64,000 nucleotides of DNA from Labilibacter sediminis (GTDB lineage Bacteria > Bacteroidota > Bacteroidia > Bacteroidales > Marinilabiliaceae): positions 1 through 64,000 of the forward strand of contig NZ_VCHY01000001.1 in assembly GCF_005877885.1 (NCBI RefSeq), in the 5' to 3' direction. This document shows, one piece after another, positions 1-8,680 of the stretch. Positions within the stretch are counted from its first letter, which is position 1, and every line of letters begins with the position of its first letter. Both the position numbers and the translations under genes were made by a program. The notes under the pieces are model-generated. The model worked only from the letters and a program-made list of their open reading frames with translations, was not told the DNA's origin and did not search any database.

Positions 1-221
1 CCCAAATGATAACATTTGGAGTGGTGAGCATCAAGAGCAATGATCAAATCTCTCAGACTTTCACGATTGGAAAATTGACCGAACATCAATGCAAGCAGTT
101 GATTCCAACAAGTGAAATGTTTCACGTACTTGTCACCTTTATACATTGCTACAATACGATTGAATTTGCTTCTATTTAAAAAGGCGACCAGTTGAGCGAA
201 AACGTATTTGTCTTGAAACAT
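1..221 (-). mobile_element. IS4-family transposase, N-terminal fragment (DUF4372-type), cut by window edge
   Basis: Reading leftward from an ATG at 221, an open frame continues to the first base of the window and gives about 73 residues. The translation opens MFQDKYVFAQLVAFLNR and contains KYVKHFTCWNQ and RESLRDLIIALDAHHSK. This is the typical start of Bacteroidota IS4-family transposases with an N-terminal DUF4372 domain, in which a conserved HFTCWNQ stretch precedes the DDE catalytic domain. The catalytic part would lie left of the window. No stop interrupts the visible part, so the gene may be intact. Family assignment is from recognition of the motif. Confidence 0.8.
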
Positions 222-657
222 ATGCTATCAGATTAATCTAACCCAAAGCTATAAATTCAAGTCCGTTCGCTCAGAAAACCTCTATAACAAACTAAATTTC
301 AAATATTTCAAAGAACTTTTTTAGACTTTAATGGGACATTAATGTTGTATAATCTATTATAAATGAGCAAATGCCAGTACCGCTTATTGGGTACTGACAT
401 TTTATTGATAAAGGAGCAATCAAAAAAAACGTTTTAGCGTACCAATTGTAAGTATCTAACGGATAATTATATGCAAAGTGGGCGATTGCTGGCTTTAAAA
501 CGCATCAAGCTAAGCAAAAGTTGAAGCGAGCTACAGTCGTTGAATTTATTACGAACTCGCCCATTTTGTATATACATTGTGTGTTTTCGTACTTTTCCTC
601 TTTTATCAATATACCAACAGAGCTAAATACCTGTTTTCCCACTTTTTTTTAAAAAAC
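222..657. other. Intergenic region; probable outer end of the IS element, inverted repeats
   Basis: No convincing gene lies here. TTAATG/CATTAA form a palindrome with a 3-nt centre at 328-342, about 110 bp upstream of the transposase start, a plausible place for the IS end. A near-perfect 10-bp hairpin sits at 372-399 (one mismatch), followed by a short T run. A second inverted repeat pairs CAAAGTGGGCGA (474-485) with TCGCCCATTTTG (557-568). The exact IS boundary cannot be fixed without the other end. Confidence 0.4.
372..399 (+). terminator. Hairpin, terminator-like
   Basis: The arms at 372-381 and 390-399 pair over 10 bp with one mismatch around an 8-nt loop, and TTTT follows at 400-403. 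It lies outside any gene, between the IS fragment and the hydrolase. It could be an outward-transcription terminator near the IS end or simply part of a decayed repeat. Confidence 0.35.
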
Positions 658-1494
658 TCACTCTGACATAATTTCTTTAGATAAGGTTTTCACCTCTCTT
701 AGCAAAAGTGGCAAAGCGGGATACATCATTTGGACATGATTTGAGCCATCTAATTCATAAATTCTCACACGTTTGTGTCTGGCAACTTTCATCATTCGCA
801 TCATATAGGCATTTTCTTCATATCTCCCTAACATTTCAAGATCCCTATCACCAGTAATAATTAATAAGGGTGATGCATCCGCTCTCACATGAAATAATGG
901 TGCCATTTCATCAATTATTGGCTGTTTTCCGGGAATGCCTCTTTCTTTACGAACAGTAAAATGCGTTATAGCGTGCCCTGAAAATGGAATTAATCCAGCT
1001 ATTTCGTTTGCATCAATATCATAAGCTGCTAGATATTTTTTATCCAATCCTACCATATAAGTGAGGTATCCACCTGCTGACATTCCTGATACAAATATCA
1101 GAGAGGGATTACCTCCATATTTTTCAATATTTCTAAATGTCCAAGCTGTAGCTGCTGCTGCATCCTTAATGCACTCCAAACTCTTTACATTTGGGGACAA
1201 ACGATACTCTACCCCAACAACTGCAACTCCTTTATTTTTGAGATATTCTGGTATTTCACGCTTCCCCCCAGTTAAACCACCTCCATGAAACCACACAATT
1301 GTTGGGAAGTTCACAATATTTTTGGGATAATAGAAGTCAACTACGCACATTTCCTGCATATATTTATCACCCTCCATTATGTCTTTACTATAATAATGTA
1401 TTGAAGTTTCTGTTTGGTAATTAATTTCTTCTTGAGCGAAAACACTTGACATTAGTAATGTAAGTGTAAAAAATATTGCTATTTTTATTTTCAT
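658..1494 (-). CDS. Secreted alpha/beta hydrolase (carboxylesterase/lipase-like)
   Basis: The 278-residue protein has a signal peptide ending near SSVFAQ (residue about 21) and is therefore probably periplasmic. It shows the acetyl-esterase/lipase type of alpha/beta fold: HGGG oxyanion motif (about residue 70), nucleophile elbow GMSAGG (Ser about 139), acid GDRD (about 216) and SNHVQ for the catalytic histidine (about 252). This matches the BD-FAE/Aes-like hydrolases that remove acetyl, feruloyl or other ester groups. It stands alone between the IS remnant and the exporter unit, 60 bp from its neighbour. The substrate is unknown; with the other carbohydrate genes nearby, de-esterification of a glycan is plausible but not shown. 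Confidence 0.85.
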   Translation of the reverse strand: MKIKIAIFFTLTLLMSSVFAQEEINYQTETSIHYYSKDIMEGDKYMQEMCVVDFYYPKNIVNFPTIVWFHGGGLTGGKREIPEYLKNKGVAVVGVEYRLSPNVKSLECIKDAAAATAWTFRNIEKYGGNPSLIFVSGMSAGGYLTYMVGLDKKYLAAYDIDANEIAGLIPFSGHAITHFTVRKERGIPGKQPIIDEMAPLFHVRADASPLLIITGDRDLEMLGRYEENAYMMRMMKVARHKRVRIYELDGSNHVQMMYPALPLLLREVKTLSKEIMSE

Positions 1495-1554
1495 CGTTTG
1501 TTTAAACTGTTTTTTAATATTAATCTATTGTTTTGTATGAAACACAACAGGTTA

Positions 1555-2337
1555 TTATTTCTCTAAATAACTTGTGGTAAAGTGACTTTCAGTTAAACTT
1601 GATCCAAGCTGAACCTTATCCATGGTCATTATTGAGCGACGATCGTTTTGTACGTTTTTAACTTCCATTTTCTTGGCCATATATTTCTTGTTAACAGTAT
1701 CGATTAGATAGTAACCTGAATAGGTCATTTCCTTCCATAGGTCTTCATCCAGGTCGTATACAAGTTGCTTTAAGGTTAAAAACTTATCTACAGAAATATA
1801 AGTGATTCGTTTTGCAGAACCATTTTCGTCTGCAATATCCTCATTCACAGGAGTTGAAATTACCTCATAACATTCCTGACCATCAATCACCTGATTTTTA
1901 CCAAGTGTATAATTAAAATCGCTCATTGACGGGATAGACATATCTGAATTGGCAAATTCAGATCCCATGAAGCTTTTAGATTTATCACTACTTACAATAC
2001 GGCGAGTTTTACGTAATGCCGGCATATAAATCCACATGTCATCATTTGATTCTTCATTGTCATAAATTAGCATGCCTGTTCCTTTTACATCAGCAGGCGC
2101 TAAAAATTTCATAAGCGTTTTGGTTTGCTCCCCAAACTTTTTACTTGCGGATGATGTTTTACGAACGCGCTCACGTCCCTTAGCATCAATAATGGTTAAT
2201 GTCGACACCATTTCAAGGGCATCTACTTCGCTAATGTCTTTGGCTTTTTCAGCGATTTGTTTTGCTGTTAAACTACTTTGTGCGTTAATTACCATAACGC
2301 CTAGTAACAATCCGGTTAAAATCAATAAATTCTTCAT
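1555..2337 (-). CDS. LolA-like outer-membrane lipoprotein-sorting family protein (MMPL partner)
   Basis: The 260-residue protein starts with a signal peptide (cleavage after VINAQ, about residue 20). The segment around residues 85-135 (GTGMLIYDNEES, MWIYMPALRKTRRI, GSEFANSDM) is characteristic of the COG2834/PF17131 LolA-like family, which folds as an open half-barrel that carries a lipid in the periplasm. It is the last gene of a unit with an MMPL/RND transporter 57 bp upstream and a barrel protein beyond that. The equivalent trio (DUF1329, MMPL, DUF1302) is common in Proteobacteria. It is probably a periplasmic shuttle for a hydrophobic molecule; the cargo is unknown. Confidence 0.8.
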   Translation of the reverse strand: MKNLLILTGLLLGVMVINAQSSLTAKQIAEKAKDISEVDALEMVSTLTIIDAKGRERVRKTSSASKKFGEQTKTLMKFLAPADVKGTGMLIYDNEESNDDMWIYMPALRKTRRIVSSDKSKSFMGSEFANSDMSIPSMSDFNYTLGKNQVIDGQECYEVISTPVNEDIADENGSAKRITYISVDKFLTLKQLVYDLDEDLWKEMTYSGYYLIDTVNKKYMAKKMEVKNVQNDRRSIMTMDKVQLGSSLTESHFTTSYLEK

Positions 2338-2394
2338 ATTTATAAATATTATGCGTTTGACTTATTAACCTAAGTTCGATTAAAATTTTAGAGC

Positions 2395-4653
2395 TCAGAT
2401 TTTATTAAAAAACTTTGGTTTAAATACGATGGCCAGTGCAGGTATAATAATGATGGCACTTAACAAACAAGATAGAATGGAGAATATAATCAGGAATCCA
2501 AATAGCTTTAGAGAAAGGAAAGCTGAGATAAATAACACACAGAATCCAATCATTACAGAAAATGCATTTAGCACAATACCTCTACCTGTGCTGTTTAATG
2601 TAATTTTCACTGATTCTGCCGGAGTATGACCTGTAGATAACTGATGTCTGTATCTATGCATAAAGTGAATGGTATAATCCACTCCAATACCTATCATAAT
2701 GGACGACAACATTGCTGTTGATGTATCTAATTTTATACCAGCATATCCCATTGTTCCGAATAGTAATAAATCTGCCATTAACAGAGGAATACTTCCAATA
2801 AAGGCAGCCCAAAAAGATCGGAATATAATACCAATCATAATGGCGATTGCAAGTACTGCAAATATTAATGAATTAGTTTGACCCTGTACAATAAAACGTG
2901 CCAAATCATACTGCATCAGTAAATACCCTCCTACCGAGTTGTCGAATTTGAAACCTTCTGTTATTTCATTTACTTTTGCTACAATAGCTTTAGTAGTTTC
3001 CTGCGATGCATCACTTACTCTGACATTTACAATGGCCTGGGTATAATCAAAGTTTACCATCTGTTCAAAATCCTCAGGATCACCATTCATTGAGTACAAT
3101 TCTAAATACTGGGCTATTGCTTCCCTGGTATCCGGGATCTTATTATAAAAGGCATCTCCAGGCTCATTAATGGCCTTACTCATTTCTTTAAGTGCTGAAG
3201 CAATAGAAAATACATCGCCTACACCTTTAAAGCCGTCTAGTTCCTGCTCCACCTTATCCATGGCTTTCATAATAACAGGATCTTTAATATCTCCTTCTAC
3301 CATGATATTGATGTTTAAGCTGCCGCCAAACTCCTCGTTAATCACATTTGTTGAGATCTTTACCGGATGGTCAGCCGGAAACATGTTTGCCGAGTCTGAA
3401 TCTACCTTAATTTTAAATATTCCCATCCCTGCAACTAAGGCTACAATTGCAGTAATAATTAATATGGCTTTAGGCGCTTTAACTACCATATCAGCAATAG
3501 CATTTAAAACACTCGACAAAAAGGATTTCTTATCTTCTGAAAATGAAGCAACGGGCTTCCCTTTCTTTAAGTAGAATAAAAATGCCGGAATAAAAAACAT
3601 GCTTAAAAGCAAGGCAAACACCACTCCTAATGCGGCAACTACTCCTAGCTGACGTGCAGGTTTCATAATATGCGATAACAAACCTAATATACCTACCACG
3701 GTTGTTAATCCTGCCATTAACGTTGGCGCTTTAAGATGCGATATTGTATTTTTTACAATATCACTCATTGACATATTGGGGTGTTTGGCATTTAACTCCT
3801 GATAACGTGCGATATAATGAATACCGTAATTATTGGCTATTGCTATCATCATAATAGGTGCTAAAACAGAAAGCATGGTCACTTTCCAGCCTATTAAAGG
3901 AATTAATCCCATGGCAATAATAATTGATAGAATTACTACTGAGAAAGGAAGCAAAACACCTCTTTTTTCGCGAAATGAGAAATAAAGAAAGAACAGCATG
4001 ATGATTAAAGCAATGGGCATAAGCATGCCAAAATCCTTATTAATATCCTGCTCAATAAACTTTCGAATGTAAGGAACACCACCGTACAACACCTCTTCTT
4101 CTCCCGGAAATTCTTCTAATGCAGCTTCAACCACAGCGGTTAATTGCTGATCATTGATACCTTTGGCAGGAGTGACTACAATACCCGTATACTTAAAATT
4201 CTCAGATACAATCATCCCATAGGCCAATGTATTATTTTTAAGAGTATTTCTTAGCGCTTCTTTTTGCTCATCGTTTCTGGGTATTTTTTTAACCGCAGGA
4301 TCAACCACCATGGCTCCATCAATACCTTTAATATCTTTTGAAGTGAAGAGAGAGGCCATTTTACTCACTTCTTCTTTGCGATTTAATGATTTTGTTATCC
4401 TTTTAATTCGTAATAAAGTTTCACGATTTAAAACATCATCACTTTTAAGTAAAATCATGACAGGGTCGGACGCCCCAAAAATTTCTTCCATCCTATCAGT
4501 ATTGATACGAGAAGGAAGTTCCTTTGGAATAAAGTTCTTCAGATTAGAATCCACACTGGCATCTTTCATGGCCACACCAATGGCTAAAGAAAACAAGATA
4601 GAACCTAAAATGATCCAAAGCTTAAAACGTTCAATAAAATTAGCTAGTTTCAT
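2395..4653 (-). CDS. MMPL/RND-superfamily lipid exporter
   Basis: The 752-residue membrane protein has the duplicated RND layout: one TM helix at about 13-31, a periplasmic domain, a block of five to six TM helices at about 205-370, then the same pattern again (TM near 395-412, loop, TM block about 590-745). The second helix block carries GIGVDYTIHFMHRYRHQ, typical of MMPL/HpnN-type proteins related to sterol-sensing-domain transporters. The length (750-800) is normal for the two-repeat MMPL class without tripartite AcrB docking domains. Proton-driven export or inter-membrane transfer of a lipid or other hydrophobic molecule is expected. It lies between genes for a LolA-like carrier and an outer-membrane barrel, with which it likely works. 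Confidence 0.88.
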   Translation of the reverse strand: MKLANFIERFKLWIILGSILFSLAIGVAMKDASVDSNLKNFIPKELPSRINTDRMEEIFGASDPVMILLKSDDVLNRETLLRIKRITKSLNRKEEVSKMASLFTSKDIKGIDGAMVVDPAVKKIPRNDEQKEALRNTLKNNTLAYGMIVSENFKYTGIVVTPAKGINDQQLTAVVEAALEEFPGEEEVLYGGVPYIRKFIEQDINKDFGMLMPIALIIMLFFLYFSFREKRGVLLPFSVVILSIIIAMGLIPLIGWKVTMLSVLAPIMMIAIANNYGIHYIARYQELNAKHPNMSMSDIVKNTISHLKAPTLMAGLTTVVGILGLLSHIMKPARQLGVVAALGVVFALLLSMFFIPAFLFYLKKGKPVASFSEDKKSFLSSVLNAIADMVVKAPKAILIITAIVALVAGMGIFKIKVDSDSANMFPADHPVKISTNVINEEFGGSLNINIMVEGDIKDPVIMKAMDKVEQELDGFKGVGDVFSIASALKEMSKAINEPGDAFYNKIPDTREAIAQYLELYSMNGDPEDFEQMVNFDYTQAIVNVRVSDASQETTKAIVAKVNEITEGFKFDNSVGGYLLMQYDLARFIVQGQTNSLIFAVLAIAIMIGIIFRSFWAAFIGSIPLLMADLLLFGTMGYAGIKLDTSTAMLSSIMIGIGVDYTIHFMHRYRHQLSTGHTPAESVKITLNSTGRGIVLNAFSVMIGFCVLFISAFLSLKLFGFLIIFSILSCLLSAIIIIPALAIVFKPKFFNKI

Positions 4654-4722
4654 ATTTCTTCTTTAAAATTTATTCACCCTTATGCAGAAGAGTTCCTCTT
4701 CTCACAATGGCACTTAACGTAT

Positions 4723-6078
4723 TTAAAATGTATATTTAAGACTTATGAATCCTCCATTAAAAATTGGAGAGATTAGTTTATACAAAGAGCCTTCATCGCC
4801 TTTAAAATATTCTCCTCCGGCAATCACCTGCACGCCATCATTAATATTGTATGTAATCATCGGGCGAAGCATGTATTCTTCCGTAGTAAAGTTGTAACTG
4901 GCTACAACTTCTGCAGTCAGGTTGTCATATAAAAAGTTCATTGCCGGGCGAATAGAAGCAGCATGGCTTATTTCATCTCGCTGCATAAAATAGGCTCTGT
5001 TTACAAGTGCCATATTGTATTCTGCTACTGCTTGAGGACCATCGGTATATGGATCAGGTTGAACCAATTTTTCGAAATCTAAAACATAACGTCCTATATA
5101 CTGAGCGAGTAAGCTAAAGTCACCCCAAGTACGATCAATTCCAGCCACATAGTATAAATCATCCATGGGCACATAATATTTTCCTTCATCTCTTTTATCT
5201 ATCTTTCTATATGCAGCCTCTCCTCTTAATCCCCATGAGCCAATGGAAGTGGAAAAGTCTGCTCCAATAATTTCATTTTTATATGCTACTGCGGAAATAT
5301 CAATTTCTGTTGAGTAATCATCCGGATCCATATAAAAACGTGACACTGCCATTCCCGGAAGGCAGTTATACCCTTCAAAAAATGAAACTGATGCATCAAT
5401 AGCTGCTCCCTGAAATTTCAATCGAAAAGCATAACTACTATTTTCAAGGTTTTCCTCAGGATAAATATCTTCACCTACAAAAGATCCTTCGGGCCATTCT
5501 AACACATAAAATGGCATAGCTGAGTTACGATACTTTGGCACCCAGATACCTTCGAGTTGCCATTTAGGCGAGATATTATAAAACGAACGCAATAAAGTGT
5601 TCCCAATTCTGATATCATCACTCTCGGGTGAACGAACCACTCCATTTTGGGGTGTAATGTTATCGGTAGGATTAAAACCATCAGCTTTACCCCAGGCCAC
5701 AATTTGTTTTCCAAATCGGAAATCCAATTTTCCAAAAGAAGTTTTTACATAACCCTCACGAAGATCAAATTGAGAAATTCGTTCGCCATATTCAAACCCA
5801 TCGCGGAAACGCAATTCTGAAACAAATTCAGCTACATCCCCTTTTGATGCATTTAGTTTTAAAGCTACTTCTCCATAGCTACTTTTCACTCCCTGTTTAC
5901 CTCCCGGTGTAACTTCTCCTACATACAATACACCGCGTGTATAACCGCCTAAATCAATATTAAGTGAATTTTCTATACTTGTTTCACTATCAGCTGATCC
6001 TGTTGACTCAAATAATCCCTGCGAAAAAATTTGGCTGCTCAAAGCCAACATCCCTAATAATAAATACTTTCTTTTCAT
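4723..6078 (-). CDS. Outer-membrane beta-barrel protein, DUF1302-like role in exporter unit
   Basis: I start the gene at the ATG at 6078 rather than nine codons earlier, because this gives a clean signal peptide (MKRKYLLLGMLALSSQIFSQ). The mature part of about 430 residues is made of alternating amphipathic strands rich in Tyr, Gly and Arg. It includes the segments LDFRFGKQIVAWGKADGFNP and NNLLRSF-like porin strands, and ends in an aromatic residue (SLKYTF), the usual outer-membrane assembly signal. The phrase FGKQIVAWGKADG.NPTD strongly recalls DUF1302 proteins, which sit beside MMPL and DUF1329 genes in Proteobacteria. It is first in the exporter unit, 69 bp before the MMPL gene, and would provide the outer-membrane component. 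Confidence 0.75.
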   Translation of the reverse strand: MKRKYLLLGMLALSSQIFSQGLFESTGSADSETSIENSLNIDLGGYTRGVLYVGEVTPGGKQGVKSSYGEVALKLNASKGDVAEFVSELRFRDGFEYGERISQFDLREGYVKTSFGKLDFRFGKQIVAWGKADGFNPTDNITPQNGVVRSPESDDIRIGNTLLRSFYNISPKWQLEGIWVPKYRNSAMPFYVLEWPEGSFVGEDIYPEENLENSSYAFRLKFQGAAIDASVSFFEGYNCLPGMAVSRFYMDPDDYSTEIDISAVAYKNEIIGADFSTSIGSWGLRGEAAYRKIDKRDEGKYYVPMDDLYYVAGIDRTWGDFSLLAQYIGRYVLDFEKLVQPDPYTDGPQAVAEYNMALVNRAYFMQRDEISHAASIRPAMNFLYDNLTAEVVASYNFTTEEYMLRPMITYNINDGVQVIAGGEYFKGDEGSLYKLISPIFNGGFISLKYTF

Positions 6079-6392
6079 GTTTAAAATTTGTTTCTCAATT
6101 GACACATACCTGTCTTATGCAAGCCGGAAATCCACCATCATATACATTTTCAGTTGTGGAATATTTTCTTATGGCCCGGTTCATGTGTTAAAAATTATTT
6201 TTCATCCAAACATACTCCTGTTCCTTCTTCCTTATGTTCGAGTTGCTGAATACGTACATCTTAATGTATTTGACTATGCTAAAAACAACCACTATTCACT
6301 GTTTATAAAGAACATACACCAACATTCACTTTTTATACTTTTTTTTAGGTTTGATTTGAATAAGAAATTCAATTTTTGTTCACTGTTTTATT
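6079..6392. other. Intergenic region upstream of the exporter unit
   Basis: Very AT-rich, no supportable gene. It carries the presumed promoter of the exporter unit (see 6207-6214) and lies directly downstream of the membrane-bound AraC gene. Confidence 0.5.
6207..6214 (-). promoter_or_regulatory. Putative -7 element (TATGTTTG) of exporter unit
   Basis: CAAACATA on the plus strand reads TATGTTTG on the minus strand, an exact match to the Bacteroidota -7 consensus TAnnTTTG. It lies about 130 bp before the chosen start at 6078. No convincing -33 element was seen. Confidence 0.45.
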
Positions 6393-7547
6393 TTACCCCG
6401 TATTTTGAATGATATCACTCTTCGGTTCAGCGTTTAATAAAGGCTTGTGTGCCTTTCTGTATTCCGAGGGAGTGATTCCCGTTTGACTTTTAAAAAATGT
6501 ATTAAAAGTTGTTTTTGAATTAAATCCTGCCTGAAATGCAATGCCCACTACGGATAAATAGTCGTATTTACTATTGGACAAAAGGTTTTGTGCTTCTTTT
6601 ACTCTGTATTGATTTACAAAGTGATAAAAGTTCATTCCTCTTCGTCGGCTTAACACCTGAGTTATATGATGTTTTGATACATCTAATGCTGTAGAGAGTT
6701 CATATATATTTAGTTCTCCATTTAAATAAGGTTTGTCATTTTCCATATACTGTATGAGCTTCTTTTCCAATTCAAGCTCTTCTTTTTCCTTTAGGCCGGA
6801 AGTAGCATATTTTGGGGTATGATGATGATTTGAATTATTTGGTTTTCCAGTTGACCTAACATGGATAAACAATTCAGGCTGCTTAAAGCCGAAAAAGCTC
6901 ATCATAAAGGATATAATGGTCAATCCTGCGTATACTACAATTTTTAGATCGTAAGGCTGAAGATGAATGATAAACTCAAAATTGGCCAATACCAGTAAAA
7001 GAATATATGCACTAAAAAGAATAATGGCTATTTTCTTTAGCCAGTTTAGACTAACGTTTTCCGAGTTAAAGGAGTAAACCTGACTTATTTTATCCTGATA
7101 TTGCCCAATAGCTTTAGCTGACAAATAAAAATAAGTGGTTAAGGTGACAAAAAATGTACTACCTAATAATAACCTGATGGGTAAAAACTTATCTACTTTT
7201 AAAAATTCATGAAGAAATACATCTGTCTCTTTTATAAAGAAATAAGAAATAACGGCAGCCAATAAAACAGGCGCAAAATGCCATAGTATACGATGATTAT
7301 ATTTACTTATTTTCCCAGATATACTACATACATAAAAATAGAATAGTGGGCCATATGAGTATTCAATAAAGGGGAAATTATAATTCCATAAACTTTTTTG
7401 CGCACCATAGGCCATCATCATTTCAAATGTAACTGTCCATAACCATGCCACAAGAAAATGATCGGCCAATACTTTTTCACGCTTGAGCACAATCATTAAA
7501 CCAGCAAAAAAGGACTGAGCCATACCTATATGTAATACTATCTCCAC
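6393..7547 (-). CDS. Membrane-anchored AraC-family transcriptional regulator
   Basis: The 384-residue protein has about seven predicted TM helices in residues 1-225, a linker, and an AraC-type DNA-binding domain at about 265-365. The first helix-turn-helix is around IYELSTALDVSKHHITQVLSRR, and the second contains VGIAFQAGFNSKTTFNTFFK followed by TGITPSEYRK. This architecture is common in Bacteroidota and implies sensing at the inner membrane. The start is a GTG at 7547; it puts the first helix at the very N-terminus, as is usual in the family, and lies just downstream of a -7 match at 7578-7585. An ATG eight codons later is an alternative. It is encoded immediately before the lipid-exporter unit and is the obvious candidate regulator. 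Confidence 0.85.
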   Translation of the reverse strand: MEIVLHIGMAQSFFAGLMIVLKREKVLADHFLVAWLWTVTFEMMMAYGAQKSLWNYNFPFIEYSYGPLFYFYVCSISGKISKYNHRILWHFAPVLLAAVISYFFIKETDVFLHEFLKVDKFLPIRLLLGSTFFVTLTTYFYLSAKAIGQYQDKISQVYSFNSENVSLNWLKKIAIILFSAYILLLVLANFEFIIHLQPYDLKIVVYAGLTIISFMMSFFGFKQPELFIHVRSTGKPNNSNHHHTPKYATSGLKEKEELELEKKLIQYMENDKPYLNGELNIYELSTALDVSKHHITQVLSRRRGMNFYHFVNQYRVKEAQNLLSNSKYDYLSVVGIAFQAGFNSKTTFNTFFKSQTGITPSEYRKAHKPLLNAEPKSDIIQNTG

Positions 7548-7577
7548 CCCACAATTTTATTTCATTGATTAGTGTTT

Positions 7578-7585
7578 CAAACTTA
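7578..7585 (-). promoter_or_regulatory. Putative -7 element (TAAGTTTG)
   Basis: CAAACTTA on the plus strand gives TAAGTTTG on the minus strand, matching TAnnTTTG, about 30 bp upstream of the GTG start of the membrane AraC gene. No clear -33 element. Confidence 0.4.
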
Positions 7586-7641
7586 GTCAATGACAATAAA
7601 TTTGCGGTGAGAGTTTAGTTCGTATTACAGCGTTAAAAAAT

Positions 7642-8661
7642 TCAATCTGGCAATATTAAAGCATTTTCTGACATATATGACTTAATTTCTTGCAATGAAA
7701 CAGCCCCTCCTGTAGATGTTGGCTCCAAAAGGTTAAACCTTGCTGAAGCATGTGCCAGTTTCAATATATCCTTATACTCCCACCCTTCATGAATACCATA
7801 TAAGCAACCTGCACAAAAGGCATCACCTGCGCCCGTTGCTCCTTTTATTTCATGGGGTTCTACTTTACAAGATGGCACCCAATGAATTTCAAGATTTTTA
7901 TCTACTAAACAGGCACCTTCGGGAGCATGAATGATTACAATATCATTGACGCCCGACTTTATTAACTCCCTTCCTGCCGATTTCATGTTAGCAATATTTA
8001 GTCCCTGTTCATCCCGAATAATGATGTCGGATATTGCAGAAGCCTCAACTTCGTTTATAATTAAATAATTCACATAAGGCAAACAAGGCCTTATTACACG
8101 CTTAAAACGATTACTTTCTTCAGATACCACATCAATGGATGTTTTATATCCTTTTTGCTGCTGTATATTTAACAATCGAGCTGCTTTTACACTGTAATCT
8201 TCATCAAAATCATCCAGTTTATCTAACAATAATAAATAGGCTAAATGAAACATTTTCGCATTTACATCAATATCAGATAATTGATCTACATCTAATAAGG
8301 TATTGGCTCCCCTATAATGAAAAAAAGTGCGATTACCTGTTTCTGCAACAGACATGGCATCGGTAAATGAGGTCGGACATTCCTGACTTACCAGAACATG
8401 GTCGCTATTAATTTTATATTCTTCCATCTTTTGATGAATATATTTTCCGGCTGGATCATCACCAATTAAACCAGCTCCATAAAGAGGGATTCCAACATCC
8501 AACTTAGCCAAATCTGTCAATACATTATTCGGACCTCCCCCAACGGATTGATGCACTTCCAATATATTGGATAACATATTTTCAGATGGAAACCTATCTA
8601 TAACCTTCACATAATCTACTATCCAGTTTCCAGCACTTATAATACCATTTCTTTCCTGCAT
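7642..8661 (-). CDS. PfkB-family carbohydrate kinase
   Basis: The 339-residue protein starts at the ATG at 8661, which follows the upstream stop by 19 bp; a longer frame would need a TTG start inside the preceding gene. It carries both PfkB signatures: an N-terminal glycine-rich substrate region (VGGGPNNVLTDLAKL, then GAGLIGDDPAGKY) and the C-terminal ATP/anion-hole motif GATGAGDAFCAGCLYG with the catalytic Asp. PfkB enzymes phosphorylate sugars or nucleosides (ribose, fructose, 2-keto-3-deoxygluconate). Coupling to a polyol dehydrogenase suggests it acts on the ketose produced, i.e. a fructokinase-like role. KDG kinase is an alternative, because the nearby hexuronate operon lacks one. Confidence 0.85.
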   Translation of the reverse strand: MQERNGIISAGNWIVDYVKVIDRFPSENMLSNILEVHQSVGGGPNNVLTDLAKLDVGIPLYGAGLIGDDPAGKYIHQKMEEYKINSDHVLVSQECPTSFTDAMSVAETGNRTFFHYRGANTLLDVDQLSDIDVNAKMFHLAYLLLLDKLDDFDEDYSVKAARLLNIQQQKGYKTSIDVVSEESNRFKRVIRPCLPYVNYLIINEVEASAISDIIIRDEQGLNIANMKSAGRELIKSGVNDIVIIHAPEGACLVDKNLEIHWVPSCKVEPHEIKGATGAGDAFCAGCLYGIHEGWEYKDILKLAHASARFNLLEPTSTGGAVSLQEIKSYMSENALILPD

Positions 8662-8680
8662 ATTTATTTTTTTAGATTTA

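Noticed and set aside
6077-6412. 111-residue plus-strand reading frame
   Set aside because: Low-complexity AT-rich translation (Phe, Tyr, Ile, Leu) overlapping the promoter region of the exporter unit and the end of the AraC gene; no homology recognised.
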